NCBI RefSeq assembly: GCF_002150505.1 | Contig: NZ_MSSV01000015.1 | Coordinates: 124,001-188,000 of the forward strand | DNA length: 64,000 nucleotides | DNA from: Algoriphagus ratkowskyi | Lineage (GTDB): Bacteria; Bacteroidota; Bacteroidia; Cytophagales; Cyclobacteriaceae | Reading direction: 5' to 3' | In this document: in pieces, positions 1-8,860 of the stretch | How positions within the stretch are numbered: position 1 is the first letter of the stretch | Layout of the letters: each line of letters starts with the position of its first letter | Program-made: the position numbers and the translations under genes | The notes under the pieces: generated by a model | Database searches by the model: none | Told to the model about the DNA's origin: nothing | The model's input: only the letters and a program-made list of their open reading frames with translations

Positions 1-1235
1 TGAGTATAAGTTTTCCGATCCTATTTCTAGTTCTTTCTCTTGGAGCGGGTTTGACACTTGCGGGTACAGTGATAGTGTCACAGTACAAAGGGGCCAAAGA
101 TCAGAAAATGATTGATTTCAGTGCTTCTCAGACGGTTTTAATTGTTTTTTTAGTTTCAATTCTACTCGCTGTTTTAGGTTATTTCTCAGCCTCCCCGCTG
201 ATGAATTTGGTAGGAGCAGGGCCTGAGATTTTGGATGATTCGGTTACCTATTTTAAAGTTTCCTCCTGGGGTTTTGTGTTTCTCTTCATGTTTTTTGTCT
301 TCCAGTCATTAATGCGAGGTATAGGAAACGTGTTGCTTCCAATGTATATCGTATTTGGTACAGTAATTTTGAATTTGATATTGGATCCTCTTTTCATTTT
401 TGGATACGGAAGCATCGAAGGATACGGAATAGCTGGAGCGGCAATAGCCAGTGTCATCACACAAGGGATTTCTGCGCTGGTAGGAATTCTAATTCTTTTC
501 CGCGGAAAACACGGCATAAAAATACGATTAAAGCACATGTGGCCTCAGTTCATATGGGTTAAGCGCATGGTTGAGCTTGGAATTCCTGCAAGTTTGGAAC
601 AGTCTTCCCGCGCAGCTGCTATGACCGTTATGGTTATGTTAGTTACCAGTTTTGGATCGGAGGTAGTGGCCGCTTATGGTATAGGAGCTAGAATTCTTAG
701 TTTGGTGATCGTTCCAGCTTTAGGGATGGCTATTGCTACTACCACCTTGGTAGGCCAGCAAGTGGGGGCTGGAAATATAAAAGGCGCTGAGAAAATTGGT
801 GATTTGAGTGTGAAAATTGCATTCTTTGGACTAACAGGAATTGGGCTTTTACTCTTTGTATTTGCGGAGCATTTGACGGCTTTTTTCGTGCCAAATGATC
901 CTCAGGTAATCAAGGATGGCGCTCGATTTATTCGGATTATGGCTCCAAGTTTTGGATTACTTGGCGTGCAGCAAGTGCTGAATGGATTGTTTAACGGAAC
1001 AAGATTTACTCAGGCTTCCATGTTGATTTCTGTTTTTAGTCTATGGATGGTTCGGTTTCCTTTGGCTTTTGTGCTTTCGCAGCGAACAGATTTAGCCTTT
1101 GAAGGAATATGGTGGGCATTTCCACTTTCCAATTTTGTGGCAGCTTTAGTTGCTTATATTTATTATAAAACGGGGCATTGGAAGCTTAGAACCCTAAGGC
1201 ATCGAGGTGATTGGATGAGCACAGGAATCGGGTAG
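1..1235 (+). CDS. MATE family efflux transporter (5' end outside window)
   Basis: Multidrug and toxin extrusion (MATE) family inner-membrane antiporter, expected to export drugs or metabolites in exchange for Na+ or H+. The reading frame is open from base 3 to the stop at 1235, so the true start lies upstream; about 410 residues are visible and about 40-50 are missing compared with the usual 440-460. The protein is a series of hydrophobic helices in two MatE-type halves, with the typical motifs LDPLFIFGYG and GISALVGILILF in the first half and TTTLVGQQVGAGN opening the second. A second MATE gene lies at 2243-3622 on the same strand. Substrate cannot be told from sequence. An internal TTG at 51 could be taken for a start but coding similarity continues upstream of it. 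Confidence 0.9.
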   Translation, partial: SISFPILFLVLSLGAGLTLAGTVIVSQYKGAKDQKMIDFSASQTVLIVFLVSILLAVLGYFSASPLMNLVGAGPEILDDSVTYFKVSSWGFVFLFMFFVFQSLMRGIGNVLLPMYIVFGTVILNLILDPLFIFGYGSIEGYGIAGAAIASVITQGISALVGILILFRGKHGIKIRLKHMWPQFIWVKRMVELGIPASLEQSSRAAAMTVMVMLVTSFGSEVVAAYGIGARILSLVIVPALGMAIATTTLVGQQVGAGNIKGAEKIGDLSVKIAFFGLTGIGLLLFVFAEHLTAFFVPNDPQVIKDGARFIRIMAPSFGLLGVQQVLNGLFNGTRFTQASMLISVFSLWMVRFPLAFVLSQRTDLAFEGIWWAFPLSNFVAALVAYIYYKTGHWKLRTLRHRGDWMSTGIG

Positions 1236-1249
1236 GCTTTTAGTAGAGA

Positions 1250-1286
1250 AAAATAACCGCAAACGACACAGAGATTTTCGCTGAGG
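1250..1286 (+). repeat. Degenerate dispersed repeat, AACCGCAAA...CACAGAG type
   Basis: A stretch of the form aaccgcaaacgacacagag followed by attttcgc. Similar strings occur at 48812-48832 on the same strand and, inverted, at 51910-51947 and 56055-56083, always in intergenic DNA. Function unknown. Confidence 0.4.
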
Positions 1287-1391
1287 CCTCAGGTGAAACT
1301 ATTTAATGAAGGAACAAGCAAAGCACATGATCTTTGGGTTCAACTTTGAAACGAGTATACATTTAAAAATCTACCATTTTTTCCCAACCCT

Positions 1392-2102
1392 ATGAAAATA
1401 CATTATTGCAAGGACTACAATGAAATGTCAGCATTGGGTGCCAGCTTGGTTCATTCGAAAGTTGAGAGCACTCCGGACTTACTTTTTTGTGCTGCAAGCG
1501 GAAATTCACCTACGGGATTGTATGAATTGATGGTGGAAAAGAATGAAACGGCTCCGGGTTTTTTTGATAGCATGCAAGTTGTCAAATTAGATGAATGGGT
1601 TGGGTTAAACAATGAGTCAACGTTTACATCAGAATATGACATTCAGCAAAAGCTGCTCAAAAAACTGGGAATTGAAGGGGATAGATATATTTCTTTTGAG
1701 GTGGAAGCCAAAGATCCAGTTTTGGAATGCGAGAGAATTCAAGATGAACTAGATAAATCAAATGGAATTGATATTTGCATTCTTGGCATCGGGATCAACG
1801 GACATATCGCTTTGAATGAGCCAGCCGAAGTTCTTCAACTAAATTGCCATGTCGCCAACCTTCATCCAGTAACCTTGGCAAGTGGAATGATTGAAAAAGT
1901 TGGAATTGCGCTGACGCAGGGAATGACAATGGGAGTAAAGAATATTTTGGATTCGAAAATGGTAATTCTCTTTATCACTGGAAAAGGGAAAAAACCAGCT
2001 TTGGATCTACTTTTGGAACGGAAGATCAGGACGGACTTGCCTGCTTCATTTCTGTGGCTTCACCCGAATGCACATTTGATTATTAATGAAGAATCCATCT
2101 GA
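1392..2102 (+). CDS. Glucosamine/galactosamine-6-phosphate isomerase family protein
   Basis: Predicted cytosolic amino-sugar-6-phosphate isomerase/deaminase of the NagB/AgaI superfamily, converting an amino-sugar phosphate to a ketose phosphate and ammonia. Seen: the phosphate-binding motif SGNSPTGLY (residues 36-44), LDEWVG (66-71, Asp67) and LGIGINGHIALNEP (131-144, His138, Glu143). At 236 residues it is shorter than NagB (about 266) and nearer to AgaI-type enzymes; Asn136 stands where NagB has the ring-opening Asp, as in galactosamine-6-phosphate isomerases. Preference for GlcN6P or GalN6P is therefore open; 6-phosphogluconolactonase is less likely. It stands alone between two MATE genes with 156 and 140 bp gaps, so no operon is evident. 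Confidence 0.82.
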   Translation: MKIHYCKDYNEMSALGASLVHSKVESTPDLLFCAASGNSPTGLYELMVEKNETAPGFFDSMQVVKLDEWVGLNNESTFTSEYDIQQKLLKKLGIEGDRYISFEVEAKDPVLECERIQDELDKSNGIDICILGIGINGHIALNEPAEVLQLNCHVANLHPVTLASGMIEKVGIALTQGMTMGVKNILDSKMVILFITGKGKKPALDLLLERKIRTDLPASFLWLHPNAHLIINEESI

Positions 2103-2242
2103 GGGGATCTTACAGTCTAGCAATAGGATGGAAAAGTGATAATTATCCTCTTTAAACATGGGCATACTTTAATATATCTCTTCATTTTTGGATCAGCAGA
2201 AAATTTGTTTTCTTTCGAACTTCATAATTTTTCGATTCATCA

Positions 2243-3622
2243 ATGACTTGGCAACTAATCAAAGATGCTCTGAGAGGCAAAGAGCAGGATTTCACCAGTC
2301 TTCCGCTTAAGACCGCCATTTTCGTACTAGCCATTCCCATGATCCTTGAGATGATGATGGAGTCGGCGTTTGCAGTGGTAGATATCTTTTTTGTAGCAAA
2401 ACTAGGTGAGCATGCCATCGCCACTGTTGGCTTGACAGAATCTGTGGTTGTGCTGGTTTACGCCATGGGTTTTGGGATCAGCATGGCTGCTACGGCTTTG
2501 ATCTCCAGGAGATTTGGGGAAAAAGAATATGCAGAAGCTGGAGCGGCTGCTTTTCAACTGCTTATTGTCGGAGGAGCGATATCAATTGTACTCGGTATTC
2601 TTGGATGGACCTTCGCACCGGATATTTTGGGATTGATGGGAGCGGAGGCTACAGTAATCGAGACTGGTGTCAATTACACTCGGATTATTTTCGCAGGCAA
2701 TACAGCAATCATGCTTTTATTTCTGTTGAATGGAGCCTTTCGCGGAGCGGGTCAAGCGCATCACGCGATGCGATCACTTTGGATTGCAAATGGATTAAAT
2801 ATTATTTTAGATTCAATTCTGATTTTCGGGATTGGAAATTGGGCAGGTTATGGACTGGAAGGAGCTGCAATCGCGACCACCTTTGGTAGAGGAATTGGCG
2901 TAATGTACCAGCTTTATCATCTTTTCAACGGAAAACATAAGTTGAAAATCCTGAAAGAAAATATTGTGATCTCTTGGGTAATAATCAAGAAAATCATGCA
3001 AATCGCAATCGGAGGGATGGGGCAATTTTTGATTGACTCTGTGTCCTGGATTGCACTTACCCGAATGAACGCTGAGTTTGGGTCAGCATCCTTGGCAGGA
3101 TTTACGATAGCTTTTAGAATACTGATTTTCACACTTTTACCAGCTTGGGGTTTATCTGGAGCAGCGTCAACCTTAGTGGGGCAGAACCTAGGAGCCAAGC
3201 AGCCACATCGTGCAGAAAAGGCTGTTTGGTTGACTGCCAGATATACGGTGATTTTCATGGCTTCGGTTACAGGCATTTATTTGCTTTTCAACAAGCAATT
3301 AGCAGGTTTCTTCACAGATATTCCAGAAGTTCAGTCTGTGGCTGCTCAGGGACTTTGGGTGGTGGCGCTTGGTTATATTTTCTTCGCTGTTGGGATGGTG
3401 CTGACTCAGGCATTCAATGGGGCTGGAGACACCAAAACACCCGCTTGGATTAATATTGGCGTTCTTTGGTTTATTGAGATTCCGCTTGCTTATGTATTAG
3501 CTTTTCCTTTGGGTATGGCTCATTTAGGGATATTCATTTCCATTGCGTTTAGCCATAGTTTCCATTCCTTAATCTCTCTATATTTCTTCAAAAAAGGCAA
3601 GTGGAAATTAATGGAACTGTAG
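2243..3622 (+). CDS. MATE family efflux transporter
   Basis: Second MATE-family inner-membrane antiporter of the window, full length at 459 residues with about 12 hydrophobic segments. The N-terminal segment (residues 23-60) carries LKTAIFVLAIPMILEMMMES, the usual start of TM1, and the repeat motifs FRGAGQAHHAMR and TLVGQNLGAKQPHRAE mark the two MatE halves. The ATG at 2243 gives a normal cytosolic N-terminus. It is not obviously a recent duplicate of the first MATE gene, because motif residues differ throughout. Substrate unknown; export coupled to Na+ or H+ is the family role. Confidence 0.92.
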   Translation: MTWQLIKDALRGKEQDFTSLPLKTAIFVLAIPMILEMMMESAFAVVDIFFVAKLGEHAIATVGLTESVVVLVYAMGFGISMAATALISRRFGEKEYAEAGAAAFQLLIVGGAISIVLGILGWTFAPDILGLMGAEATVIETGVNYTRIIFAGNTAIMLLFLLNGAFRGAGQAHHAMRSLWIANGLNIILDSILIFGIGNWAGYGLEGAAIATTFGRGIGVMYQLYHLFNGKHKLKILKENIVISWVIIKKIMQIAIGGMGQFLIDSVSWIALTRMNAEFGSASLAGFTIAFRILIFTLLPAWGLSGAASTLVGQNLGAKQPHRAEKAVWLTARYTVIFMASVTGIYLLFNKQLAGFFTDIPEVQSVAAQGLWVVALGYIFFAVGMVLTQAFNGAGDTKTPAWINIGVLWFIEIPLAYVLAFPLGMAHLGIFISIAFSHSFHSLISLYFFKKGKWKLMEL

Positions 3623-3683
3623 CTATGAGGCCTGAAGTCCCTATATTTTCTTATATTAAGTAATCGCAACAAATGAATATCTG

Positions 3684-3974
3684 GTGAAGGAGAATGAAAA
3701 TCAACTGCTGGAAAAGTTATTAGCAGGTCTAGAAGATGCAGGCGTTTCTCCGATACCAGACAGGAGATTTTTGCTCCAAAGAATATGTGATAAAATAGAG
3801 AAAAGGGAGCTGGCTGCAGGACAGTCAGATAAGAAAATTATTGATGCTATACCTGATAATTATTCTCCAGTATGCTTTGCAAAAGGGGATGAAGTTCAAG
3901 CGGACTACCTAAGCGAAGAGGAAATCCTGCGGAAAATTGAAGGATATATTGACCGATTGATTTCGAGTAAATAG
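3684..3974 (+). CDS. Hypothetical protein, 96 aa
   Basis: Small hydrophilic, acidic protein with no signal peptide or membrane segment, predicted to be mostly helical. I do not recognise a family. The frame has a stop at 3657 and no in-frame ATG, so the GTG at 3684 is the best start (a CTG at 3681 is the only alternative upstream). It lies 61 bp after the MATE gene on the same strand and could be co-transcribed. Evidence that it is real: sustained codon bias, no overlap with another gene, and a plausible cytosolic composition. The unusual start and small size keep confidence moderate. Confidence 0.5.
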   Translation: MKENENQLLEKLLAGLEDAGVSPIPDRRFLLQRICDKIEKRELAAGQSDKKIIDAIPDNYSPVCFAKGDEVQADYLSEEEILRKIEGYIDRLISSK

Positions 3975-4047
3975 CTTTTTTTTTATTTTCATCATTCGAT
4001 ATTTTCAAGAATTACTCGAATGCCATTCATAATTAACCCAAAATCCT

Positions 4048-4485
4048 ATGACTACTTTAAATACTTACCTGTTCTTTGATGGAAACTGTGAAAACGCCTT
4101 CAATTTTTATCGCTCATTTTTTTGAGGAGAGTTTGCCCATGTCGGTAGATTTTCGGATATGCCTGATGATCCGAATTACCCGGTAGGGGATGAATTTAAA
4201 AACCAGATCATGCACATAAGTTTACCAATCAGCAACGAATGTGTATTGATGGGATCTGACACTGTTGGGCATGGCGAGCCACTTACTGTCGGCAATAATT
4301 TTTCAATTTCTATTAGCACAGATTCTAGAGAAAAAGCTGATACTTTTTTCAGCCAACTCTCTGAAAAGGGGAAAGTGACCATGCCTATGGCACAGACTTT
4401 TTGGGGAGACTATTTCGGTATGCTTACCGATCGATTTGGGATCAACTGGATGATCGGCTTTGCTGAGGAAGCACCGAAAAAGTAA
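4048..4485 (+). pseudogene. VOC/PhnB-like glyoxalase-fold protein interrupted by in-frame TGA
   Basis: From the ATG at 4048 the frame reads MTTLNTYLFFDGNCENAFNF, YRSFF, then TGA at 4123-4125, then GEFAHVGRFSDMPDDPNY and on to the stop at 4485. This is a complete VOC-superfamily (PhnB/YjdN-like) protein of about 145 residues; family members have FYRSvFGGEF here, so the stop replaces a glycine codon (GGA to TGA). The frame is the same on both sides, so one substitution or one base-calling error explains it. A shorter ORF starting at ATG 4159 lacks the first beta-alpha-beta unit and is unlikely to fold alone. Function of the intact family is poorly defined; homologues bind metal or small ligands. 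Confidence 0.8.
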
Positions 4486-4505
4486 GATAGACTAAAAATG
4501 AAAAT

Positions 4506-4532
4506 GCCGAGAAATTTCATTCTCGGCTTTTT
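4506..4532 (+). terminator. Rho-independent terminator, probably bidirectional
   Basis: Perfect 7-bp stem GCCGAGA (4506-4512) / TCTCGGC (4521-4527) with an 8-nt loop and a T tract. It lies between the convergent VOC pseudogene and fasciclin gene; the opposite strand also has a broken T tract, so it can serve both. Confidence 0.85.
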
Positions 4533-4548
4533 CATTTTAAGAAATTAA

Positions 4549-5094
4549 TTAGGGTAGCAACACCTGATCTATCACGTGTACCACACCATTTGATCCAGCA
4601 AGGTCAGCCGTTGTTACGGTAGCATTCCCGATCATTACTTTTCCATCTTTGATGCTTACTTTCAATTGCTTTCCGTTCAATGTGGTGACCATTTGGCCAT
4701 CTGAAAGATCTCCAGACATCACATTACCAGCTACTACATGGAGTGTCAAAATTGATGTCAAATCTGCTTTTGCCTCAGGCTTGAGTAAACCTTCTACCGT
4801 GCCAGCAGGAAGCGCTTCGAAAGCTGCATTAGTTGGTGCAAATACCGTAAAAGGTCCTTCTCCCTGTAAAGTCTCCACCAAACCTGCTGCTTGCAAAGCT
4901 GATACTAAGGTGGTATGGTCAGGAGATTCGATTGCAATATCAACAACCGTATTGGGTGCTTGCATAGCTGGAGCTTCTTCTACTACTTCCACAACTACTT
5001 CTTCTTTAGCGGTAGTTGATTTTGTGTCACAACTCATTGAATATGTGGCTACTGTTGCAGCAACCACAAAAGATAAAATTCTAGACTTTCTCAT
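4549..5094 (-). CDS. Fasciclin (FAS1) domain lipoprotein
   Basis: Predicted envelope lipoprotein with one FAS1 adhesion domain. The N-terminus has a basic start, a hydrophobic core and the lipobox YSMSC with Cys22 as the lipidated residue. A short Glu/Val-rich linker is followed by a FAS1 domain (about residues 48-181) with the two hallmark blocks FTVFAPTNAAFEALPAGT and NGVVHVIDQVLLP. Family members mediate adhesion or matrix contact. The gene is monocistronic, converges on the VOC pseudogene across a shared terminator, and is divergent from the DUF1456 gene with a 173-bp spacer. Confidence 0.92.
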   Translation of the reverse strand: MRKSRILSFVVAATVATYSMSCDTKSTTAKEEVVVEVVEEAPAMQAPNTVVDIAIESPDHTTLVSALQAAGLVETLQGEGPFTVFAPTNAAFEALPAGTVEGLLKPEAKADLTSILTLHVVAGNVMSGDLSDGQMVTTLNGKQLKVSIKDGKVMIGNATVTTADLAGSNGVVHVIDQVLLP

Positions 5095-5234
5095 TTTTAA
5101 TTGGTTAGGTATTGTTCGAGTCTAACAAACAACTGTTCAAAAAGTTTTGGGTGTAATTTACTTTTGGTGTACAAATGAAATTCCTATTGTTTTTTTCATT
5201 CTTCAATTCCCATTCTCAATTCCCAATTGATGCT

Positions 5235-5242
5235 TATCTTTG
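5235..5242 (+). promoter_or_regulatory. Candidate Bacteroidota -7 element
   Basis: TATCTTTG fits TAnnTTTG, 26 bp upstream of the DUF1456 start codon. No convincing -33 TTG at the usual distance, so this is tentative. Confidence 0.25.
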
Positions 5243-5267
5243 AGGGTAAACAGCTCTATGTGCATCT

Positions 5268-5750
5268 ATGATCAATTCAGATATTTTAAGGACTATCCGG
5301 TACATTTTTAATTTTAAAGACCCAGAAATGGTCAGTCTTTTCAAAGCAGGTGGTTTAGAAATCAAGAGGGAGGAAGTGGCCAATTTTTTGAAAAATGAGG
5401 AAGAGCCGTTTTTTCAAGCTATTGTAGATAAAGATCTTGCAGCTTTTCTCAATGGATTTATTATTGAGAAAAGAGGCAAAAAAGAGGGGGAGGAGCCCAA
5501 GCCTGAGAAGACTTTGACTAATAATATTATATTCAAAAAACTGCGGATCGCATTGAATTTGAAAGAAGATGACGTGTTAGAAATTCTTTCTTCAGTGGGC
5601 ATGCACATTAGCCCACATGAACTTAGCGCCTTTTTCAGAAAGCCTTCACAATCGCAATATAGACTGTGCAAGGATCAAATTCTCCGAAATTTCCTCAATG
5701 GATTAAAAAAGAAATATCGTCCTAGCGAAACCCCTCCTGTCAATTACTAA
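5268..5750 (+). CDS. DUF1456 family protein (YehS-like)
   Basis: Small cytosolic protein built from two copies of the DUF1456 module: residues about 3-65 (starting INSDILRTIRYIFNF) and about 82-150 (starting TNNIIFKKLRIALNLKEDD), joined by a charged linker rich in Lys, Glu and Pro. This matches E. coli YehS in length (about 156) and arrangement. The biochemical role of the family is not known to me. The 3' end overlaps the end of the convergent SCO-like gene by 11 bp. Confidence 0.88.
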   Translation: MINSDILRTIRYIFNFKDPEMVSLFKAGGLEIKREEVANFLKNEEEPFFQAIVDKDLAAFLNGFIIEKRGKKEGEEPKPEKTLTNNIIFKKLRIALNLKEDDVLEILSSVGMHISPHELSAFFRKPSQSQYRLCKDQILRNFLNGLKKKYRPSETPPVNY

Positions 5751-6438
5751 GCTTCTTTACTTCCTCTACCAGTTTATCATTACTCACTCCCAGGCCTTCC
5801 TGCTGGTAGTGTAGCACGCCATTTTTGTCGAAAACAGAAATGATATTAGTGTGAGAAAAATCGATAGGTGAGATCTTCTTGTATTTCATTGAAAGCACAT
5901 TCGAAAATTCGCGAACATCGTCCATTCCACCTTGCAGCAAGATCCACTGTTCTCCTACCAAATGCTCTTCTCTAGCATATGCTTTCAATTTTTCCGGTGT
6001 GTCCTTCTCAGGGTCTATACTTACCAATAAGAAGTCTACATCTGGATTGTCTACTTTGGCGTAGATATTTCGCATGTCAGCCACTAGGCGAGGGCAAGCG
6101 GCTTCACAGGAGGTATAGATCATCACCACAACCATCACTTTACCTTTGAGATCATTCAGATGAATGGTCTCGTTATTCTGCGTTTTCCATTCAGATGTGA
6201 GATTAAAAATTGACTTATCTGAAATACCGTCTTCGTCCACAACTGGTTCTTCGATGGAGCTAACTTTCACCAAATCCATCTTACAAACAGGACAAGTACC
6301 GGGCTGATCATAGGTCTTATGCTCTTCGCACCTCATAGGGCAGATATAATGCTCTTTAGTATCTGTCTGTTTTTGGCAGGCAAAAAGAATTACCAATAGA
6401 ACTAAACTAACGAGCTGGATTATATACTTGAATTTCAT
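5740..6438 (-). CDS. SCO1/SenC-like lipoprotein with heavy-metal-binding domain
   Basis: Predicted periplasmic, membrane-anchored copper protein, last gene of the nitrite reductase operon. I chose the ATG at 6438, which gives a clean lipoprotein signal (MKFKYIIQLVSL...LFAC); an upstream ATG at 6459 would add seven polar residues and overlap the preceding gene. After the lipid Cys comes a YHS-like heavy-metal-binding domain with CPMRC and CPVCKMDL, then a thioredoxin-fold SCO domain with the copper ligands CEAAC (CxxxC) and His in FSHTN. SCO proteins deliver Cu to CuA or other sites or act as thiol reductases. Inference from context: copper loading or redox maintenance of the neighbouring NirK. 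Confidence 0.92.
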   Translation of the reverse strand: MKFKYIIQLVSLVLLVILFACQKQTDTKEHYICPMRCEEHKTYDQPGTCPVCKMDLVKVSSIEEPVVDEDGISDKSIFNLTSEWKTQNNETIHLNDLKGKVMVVVMIYTSCEAACPRLVADMRNIYAKVDNPDVDFLLVSIDPEKDTPEKLKAYAREEHLVGEQWILLQGGMDDVREFSNVLSMKYKKISPIDFSHTNIISVFDKNGVLHYQQEGLGVSNDKLVEEVKKLSN

Positions 6439-6442
6439 GGTG

Positions 6443-7207
6443 TTATTTTGATTTAGCACATCTAAAACCTAAGTTCCTAATGTTGTAATCTGCTTTAATA
6501 CTGCCTCTGAAGGCATAGCGCATGAAGGCTGCGTAATCTCGGAGATTACTTGCGGTAATGGCTGCTCCCGCACAGAAAAGATTTCTATCTGCATCGCCAT
6601 CTTGTCGGGATTCGCCAGATATCAATACGCTGTTGAAATCGCTTGTCCATTCCCAAACCAATCCATGCATATCTGACACTCCCCAAAAGTTTTTGTATGT
6701 GCTACCGACAGTTTTGGCATAGGTGTTTGGAGTTTCGTAGGATTCTATAATCCGCTGATTGAATAAGCTGTCATATTCAGCGTTTGGATTACTTTCACTT
6801 GCTTTTGCTGCCAGTTCCCATTCATCTACGGAAGGCAAGCGTTTGTCTTGACATGCACAATAGGCTTTGGCAGCAAACCAAGACACATTGGTGATAGGAG
6901 AGTTGGAATTCATACCTTTTCCTAATTGTAAGTCCCCTTGCCAATCAACGAGGTAGTTTCCATCAGCAAAAATTGACTTAACCTTAGATTTCTGCCATTC
7001 TGGATATTTTTCGACGAAGTCCAAGTACTGTTGATTGGTGACAGCAAATTCATCCAGTTGGAAATCGTCCACCCATACTTTACCCGAATCTAAACCATAA
7101 AGGGGGGCCAATGTCCCCCCTTTAATTTGTTTCAGAGCTGTCGGGGTTTGGCTAATTCCAGTAAGGGATAAGCTAAATAGAAAAAGACAAGCGATGATGT
7201 ATTTCAA
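6443..7207 (-). CDS. SUMF1/FGE-like secreted protein of the nitrite reductase operon
   Basis: Secreted protein (signal peptide about residues 1-19, ending TGISQ) with one formylglycine-generating-enzyme/SUMF1-type domain: FAVTNQQYLDFVEKYPEWQ, ITNVSWFAAKAYC, RLPSVDEWELAAKA, DMHGLVWEWTSDF and the C-terminal IRNLGFRCAKSK. The catalytic CX4C of true FGE is absent: this region (about 210-236) reads FCAGAAITASNLRDYAAFMR, with a single cysteine. Formylglycine synthesis is therefore unlikely. It sits 14 bp downstream of nirK and 4 bp upstream of the SCO-like gene, so it is co-transcribed; NirK-linked SUMF1-like genes are common in Bacteroidota. A role in nitrite reductase maturation or assembly is inference. 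Confidence 0.88.
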   Translation of the reverse strand: MKYIIACLFLFSLSLTGISQTPTALKQIKGGTLAPLYGLDSGKVWVDDFQLDEFAVTNQQYLDFVEKYPEWQKSKVKSIFADGNYLVDWQGDLQLGKGMNSNSPITNVSWFAAKAYCACQDKRLPSVDEWELAAKASESNPNAEYDSLFNQRIIESYETPNTYAKTVGSTYKNFWGVSDMHGLVWEWTSDFNSVLISGESRQDGDADRNLFCAGAAITASNLRDYAAFMRYAFRGSIKADYNIRNLGFRCAKSK

Positions 7208-7221
7208 TTGAATATTCTAAT

Positions 7222-8676
7222 TTAATGTGAACTTTTCACTTTAGTTACCATAATAGGAGTGACTTCAGTTCCGTTATTTCCCCAGCTATTATATACGTAA
7301 GTCAATACATTAGCTACCTGCTCATCTGTAAGCGTTTGTGCAGTCATCACAGAATTGTAATTGTTGCCGTTAACTGTAATTTCTCCTGTGAGACCATGAA
7401 GAACAATTCCTATTGCTCGCTCTACATCAGCATTCAAATAATCAGCTTTGGCAAGAGGAGGGAAGGCATTTGGAATACCTTGACCTTCTTCTTGGTGGCA
7501 AGCCAGACAAGTTCTGGCGTAGATTCTCTTACCCATTTCAATTCTTTCAGAAACCGATCCTGCAACAGGGGCTTCTGGAGCACCTTGATCGCCAGGCATA
7601 GTTTGGATTGATCCACCTTCAGGTTGGTAGATTCCTTCTTGAATAGTTCCAGAATATACGGTTGGATTTTCTTCACCTGTTACTTTTAGCATCCCCAAAG
7701 CACCTTTGTTGAATGCTCTGAAAATCGCGTGATCCACTAATACTAAGGTGCCCGGAGCTTCTACTTTAAACTCAACTATAGCTGCTCCACCTGCCGGAAT
7801 CATCGTAGTCTGTACATTATGATTGATAAGGGATCCTCCTTCTACGTATACTTTATCGAATATTTCACCAATCACGTGGAATGCGGAAGATAGATTTGGA
7901 CCACCATTACCTACATATAGTCTGATCGTTTCTCCAACTTCAGCAGTGATGGCATTGTCTCCTGTTAATGCATTTGTACTTCCATTGAACACCACATAAT
8001 CGGCATGTTCATCTATTGCTTTTTGCATATCAAATGGCTGCAATCCTGGATCTCCATTTTTCCCTTTGGTGTAGAAATCGCCCTGCATGATGTAGAATTC
8101 CTTGTCCACCTTAGACAATCCACCTGCTGGCTCTACTAAGATAAGTCCATACATACCATTCGCAATGTGCATTCCCACTGGTGCGGTAGCACAATGATAC
8201 ACGTAAAGGCCTGGATTAAGTGTCTTGAATGAGAAAGTAATCTCATGTCCTGGTGCCACAAAGGAAGAAGAAGCTCCTCCGCCTGGACCTGTCACAGCAT
8301 GAAGGTCAATATTGTGTGGAAGTTTGTTGTTTGGGTGATTTTTAAGAGTAAACTCTACTTCATCACCAACTCTAGTTCGGATGAAACTTCCAGGAACTGT
8401 TCCTCCAAATGTCCAATACATATAACTCACGCCATTTGCCATTTGACCTTCCTCTTCCACGATCTCCATATCCACAATTAGTTGCTTGGCTGGGCGACTA
8501 CCGATTGGTTCAGGAACATAGGGAGGGCTCGTTAGTTGAGCAGTCATTGAACCCTGAGTCTTAATGTCCATGGAGTTTTCTCTATTCTCATGTCCGCTTC
8601 CACTGCATCCTGCCAGCGAAATAACCGTGCCTAGAGTCAGGATTTTCACAATTTTACTCACTATTTGATAGTTCAT
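7222..8676 (-). CDS. nirK: Copper-containing nitrite reductase with C-terminal cytochrome c domain
   Basis: Reduces nitrite to nitric oxide outside the cytoplasm. A lipoprotein signal ends in LAGC (Cys24). Two cupredoxin domains follow (about 60-190 and 195-335). All ligands are visible: type 1 Cu His121, Cys162, His170, Met175; type 2 Cu His126, His161, His316; catalytic Asp124 (HNIDLHA) and His267 (AFHVIG). A linker of about 40 residues leads to a class I cytochrome c domain with CLACH (390-394) and a likely distal Met in NSVMTA. At 484 residues it is the fused, self-wired NirK type, so electrons may enter directly through the haem. First gene of the nirK-SUMF1-SCO operon. No nitric oxide reductase is in the window. 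Confidence 0.95.
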   Translation of the reverse strand: MNYQIVSKIVKILTLGTVISLAGCSGSGHENRENSMDIKTQGSMTAQLTSPPYVPEPIGSRPAKQLIVDMEIVEEEGQMANGVSYMYWTFGGTVPGSFIRTRVGDEVEFTLKNHPNNKLPHNIDLHAVTGPGGGASSSFVAPGHEITFSFKTLNPGLYVYHCATAPVGMHIANGMYGLILVEPAGGLSKVDKEFYIMQGDFYTKGKNGDPGLQPFDMQKAIDEHADYVVFNGSTNALTGDNAITAEVGETIRLYVGNGGPNLSSAFHVIGEIFDKVYVEGGSLINHNVQTTMIPAGGAAIVEFKVEAPGTLVLVDHAIFRAFNKGALGMLKVTGEENPTVYSGTIQEGIYQPEGGSIQTMPGDQGAPEAPVAGSVSERIEMGKRIYARTCLACHQEEGQGIPNAFPPLAKADYLNADVERAIGIVLHGLTGEITVNGNNYNSVMTAQTLTDEQVANVLTYVYNSWGNNGTEVTPIMVTKVKSSH

Positions 8677-8808
8677 ATTTAATCATTTTAATTGGACATT
8701 TCATTAGAAATCACTCTGATAATTAAGGAATTTTAAGTAATAGTTTGCTACAGTAAAATCTCCCTGAAAACTCATGTAACTGATTAGTTTACCGCTCTTA
8801 TTAAAGGA

Positions 8809-8836
8809 CAAAAATATCCTCTATTTAAAGAACAAA
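8809..8836 (-). promoter_or_regulatory. Candidate nirK promoter (TTTG ... TATTTTTG)
   Basis: On the minus strand TATTTTTG (8809-8816) fits the Bacteroidota -7 consensus TAnnTTTG, with TTTG (8833-8836) 16 bp upstream as -33. Spacing is one base shorter than usual. The predicted start of transcription near 8802 leaves a leader of about 125 nt. Confidence 0.4.
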
Positions 8837-8860
8837 AACAGACCAATGCTGCCTCATGAT

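Noticed and set aside
5095-5140. GTTCGAGTC string upstream of the fasciclin gene, resembling a tRNA T-arm
   Set aside because: No acceptor, D or anticodon stems at the right distances on either strand.
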